Positions 4,923 through 5,981 of a DNA stretch of 5,981 bases are shown in pieces. The notes beneath the pieces are model-generated. The model was given only the letters and a program-made list of their open reading frames with translations, was not told where the DNA came from and did not search any database. How positions within the stretch are numbered: position 1 is the first letter of the stretch; every line of letters begins with the position of its first letter. The stretch comes from Treponema sp. UBA1240. GTDB lineage: Bacteria > Spirochaetota > Spirochaetia > Treponematales > Treponemataceae. A program made the position numbers and the translations under genes. The DNA lies in NCBI GenBank assembly GCA_002308875.1, contig DBWK01000060.1, positions 1 to 5,981 on the forward strand. Reading direction: 5' to 3'.

Positions 4923-5981
4923 TCAGCCTCCAAGCTTGCTCAGAATTTGTTTGTTGTCTTTTGTTTCAACAATGAATATAAGTTTGTCGCCGGTTTCAAG
5001 AATTGTGTTTCCGTCAGCAATCATATAAGTATCCCCTTTGTTGACCAGCAGAACGATAAACGCTGTTTCCGTGCTTCTTATGTCTTTGAGAGCTTTGCCC
5101 CTGATTTTTGAATCCTGCGGAATTTCAAATTCAACAACTTCAAATTCGCCCTCGGAAAGTGTGTGTACACCGGTAACATTTTTACCGCGCAAATGGCTCA
5201 GAATGGCGTCAACAACAACGTCCTTTATAGGAACGGCAACATCAATGTCGATGTTCTTTGCTATCAGCGCATAGGCGGAATTTGTTACAAGACAAATACT
5301 GCGTTTACAGCCAAGAGTCTTAAAGTATGCGGACGCAACCATGTTAAGTTCGTGGTTGTGTGTTGCCGCAATAACCAGATCAAAGCGTGAAAGGTTTTCT
5401 TCTTCAATGAAAGATTCATCGGTAATGTCAGCGTTATAAACTATTGCATCTTCAAAAGTTTCAGAAGCTTCTTTTGCAAGGTTATAGTCTTTGTCGATTA
5501 TTACCAGCTGAGGATGATTCTTTGTATTTTTATCGAACAGTTTTCCTATAATGGATTTGGACTTTTCTTTTTCTTTCTTTAATATACAGTCCGCAATCTT
5601 TGTTCCTATTCTTCCCGCACCCACAAGTGCGATTCTTTTAATCTGATGAACGTTGGAACCTGTCAGCGGCAAAAAAGCGCTGAGCTTTTCTTTTTCAATA
5701 AGAATAGAAATTGTATCGCCGGCTTTAAGTTCTGTATCTCCGACAGGAAGAAACGTTTTTTCGTCTCTTGTTACAAGTGGAATAAGAACTTTTGTCGGCG
5801 ACATAGAATTGATGTCTTTAAGCCGTATACCGTCGAGACAGCTTTCTTTTTCTATCTCGACCGAGGCCATTTCATATTTGGAATCGTCAAATTCAAGAAT
5901 ATCGGCAATTGCTCCATGCTGATACGCTGTAACAATTTCTTCGGCAGCGGCTACATCTGGATGAATCATGTAGTCAATGCC
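4923..5981 (-). CDS. trkA: Trk potassium uptake regulator TrkA (5' end outside window)
   Basis: The last 352 residues of a TrkA of about 450. TrkA is the cytoplasmic NAD(H)-binding RCK protein that docks on TrkH and gates potassium uptake. The frame stays open to the window edge (GIDY before Met at 5969), and GIDYMIHPDVAAAEEI is the expected end of the first NAD-binding domain, so Met 5969 is internal, not the start. Counting from that Met: first TrkA_C domain about 33-100; second NAD-binding domain from about 110 with glycine motif GAGRIG (117-122) and acidic Asp159 at the end of the second strand; second TrkA_C domain about 270-340. Between the first helix and the second strand is a lysine-rich insertion of roughly 20 residues (about 131-152) that I do not expect in E. 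coli-type TrkA. The gene is directly followed by trkH. Confidence 0.95.
   Translation of the reverse strand, partial: GIDYMIHPDVAAAEEIVTAYQHGAIADILEFDDSKYEMASVEIEKESCLDGIRLKDINSMSPTKVLIPLVTRDEKTFLPVGDTELKAGDTISILIEKEKLSAFLPLTGSNVHQIKRIALVGAGRIGTKIADCILKKEKEKSKSIIGKLFDKNTKNHPQLVIIDKDYNLAKEASETFEDAIVYNADITDESFIEEENLSRFDLVIAATHNHELNMVASAYFKTLGCKRSICLVTNSAYALIAKNIDIDVAVPIKDVVVDAILSHLRGKNVTGVHTLSEGEFEVVEFEIPQDSKIRGKALKDIRSTETAFIVLLVNKGDTYMIADGNTILETGDKLIFIVETKDNKQILSKLGG
4927..4931 (-). promoter_or_regulatory. Ribosome binding site of trkH
   Basis: The minus strand reads GGAGG five bases before ATG 4921. It lies within the last codons of trkA (Leu-Gly-Gly-stop), so ribosomes ending trkA are placed to restart on trkH. 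It decides the trkH start in favour of ATG 4921 over TTG 4933. Confidence 0.85.

Noticed and set aside
4921..4933. TTG 4933 as the trkH start
   Set aside because: It precedes the GGAGG site that is spaced correctly for ATG 4921, and the four extra residues are not needed for the TrkH N-terminus.
5958..5981. Met 5969 as the trkA start
   Set aside because: The frame stays open to the window edge with GIDY ahead of it, a typical continuation of the first NAD-binding domain, so the gene is cut by the window.
1..5981. CRISPR array, tRNA/rRNA, insertion sequence, toxin-antitoxin or defence island
   Set aside because: No regularly spaced repeats, transposase-like genes or RNA gene signatures were seen; nearly all sequence is explained by six recognisable genes.

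Overview
This window looks like ordinary chromosome of an anaerobic bacterium, most likely a Treponema-like spirochaete. The reasons are a pyruvate:ferredoxin oxidoreductase (anaerobic metabolism), a TIGR02757/DUF2400 protein (a family I recall mainly from Bacteroidetes, spirochaetes and some epsilonproteobacteria), Shine-Dalgarno motifs such as GGAGG that argue against Bacteroidetes, and moderate GC content. The genus is an inference, not something the sequence proves.

Left part, + strand. Positions 1-537 hold the C-terminal 178 residues of pyruvate:ferredoxin (flavodoxin) oxidoreductase. A tight series of inverted repeats and a strong intrinsic terminator follow (534-609). Next comes a complete DUF2400 gene (637-1446), whose 3' end runs 24 bp into the convergent gene on the other strand.

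Right part, - strand, transcribed from the right edge leftwards. This is a compact four-gene cluster: trkA (4923-5981, 5' end outside the window), trkH (3476-4921), a diacylglycerol-kinase-like lipid kinase (2285-3451) and a membrane-anchored DNA/RNA non-specific endonuclease (1423-2292). Spacings are +1 bp, +24 bp and an 8-bp overlap (ATGAATAA), so co-transcription is likely. TrkA and TrkH form one potassium uptake system: a cytoplasmic NAD-binding regulator and a membrane channel-like subunit. The kinase and the nuclease have no obvious biochemical link to potassium transport and may simply share the transcript.

There is no gene-free stretch above 300 bases; the longest is the roughly 100-bp interval 538-636. 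I saw no RNA gene, mobile element, CRISPR array or clear foreign island. I do not see a new biological system here. The points most worth a second look are a lysine-rich insertion in the second NAD-binding domain of TrkA, the HhH-glycosylase-like motif of the DUF2400 protein, the terminator-less convergent overlap, and the hairpin series after the oxidoreductase gene.
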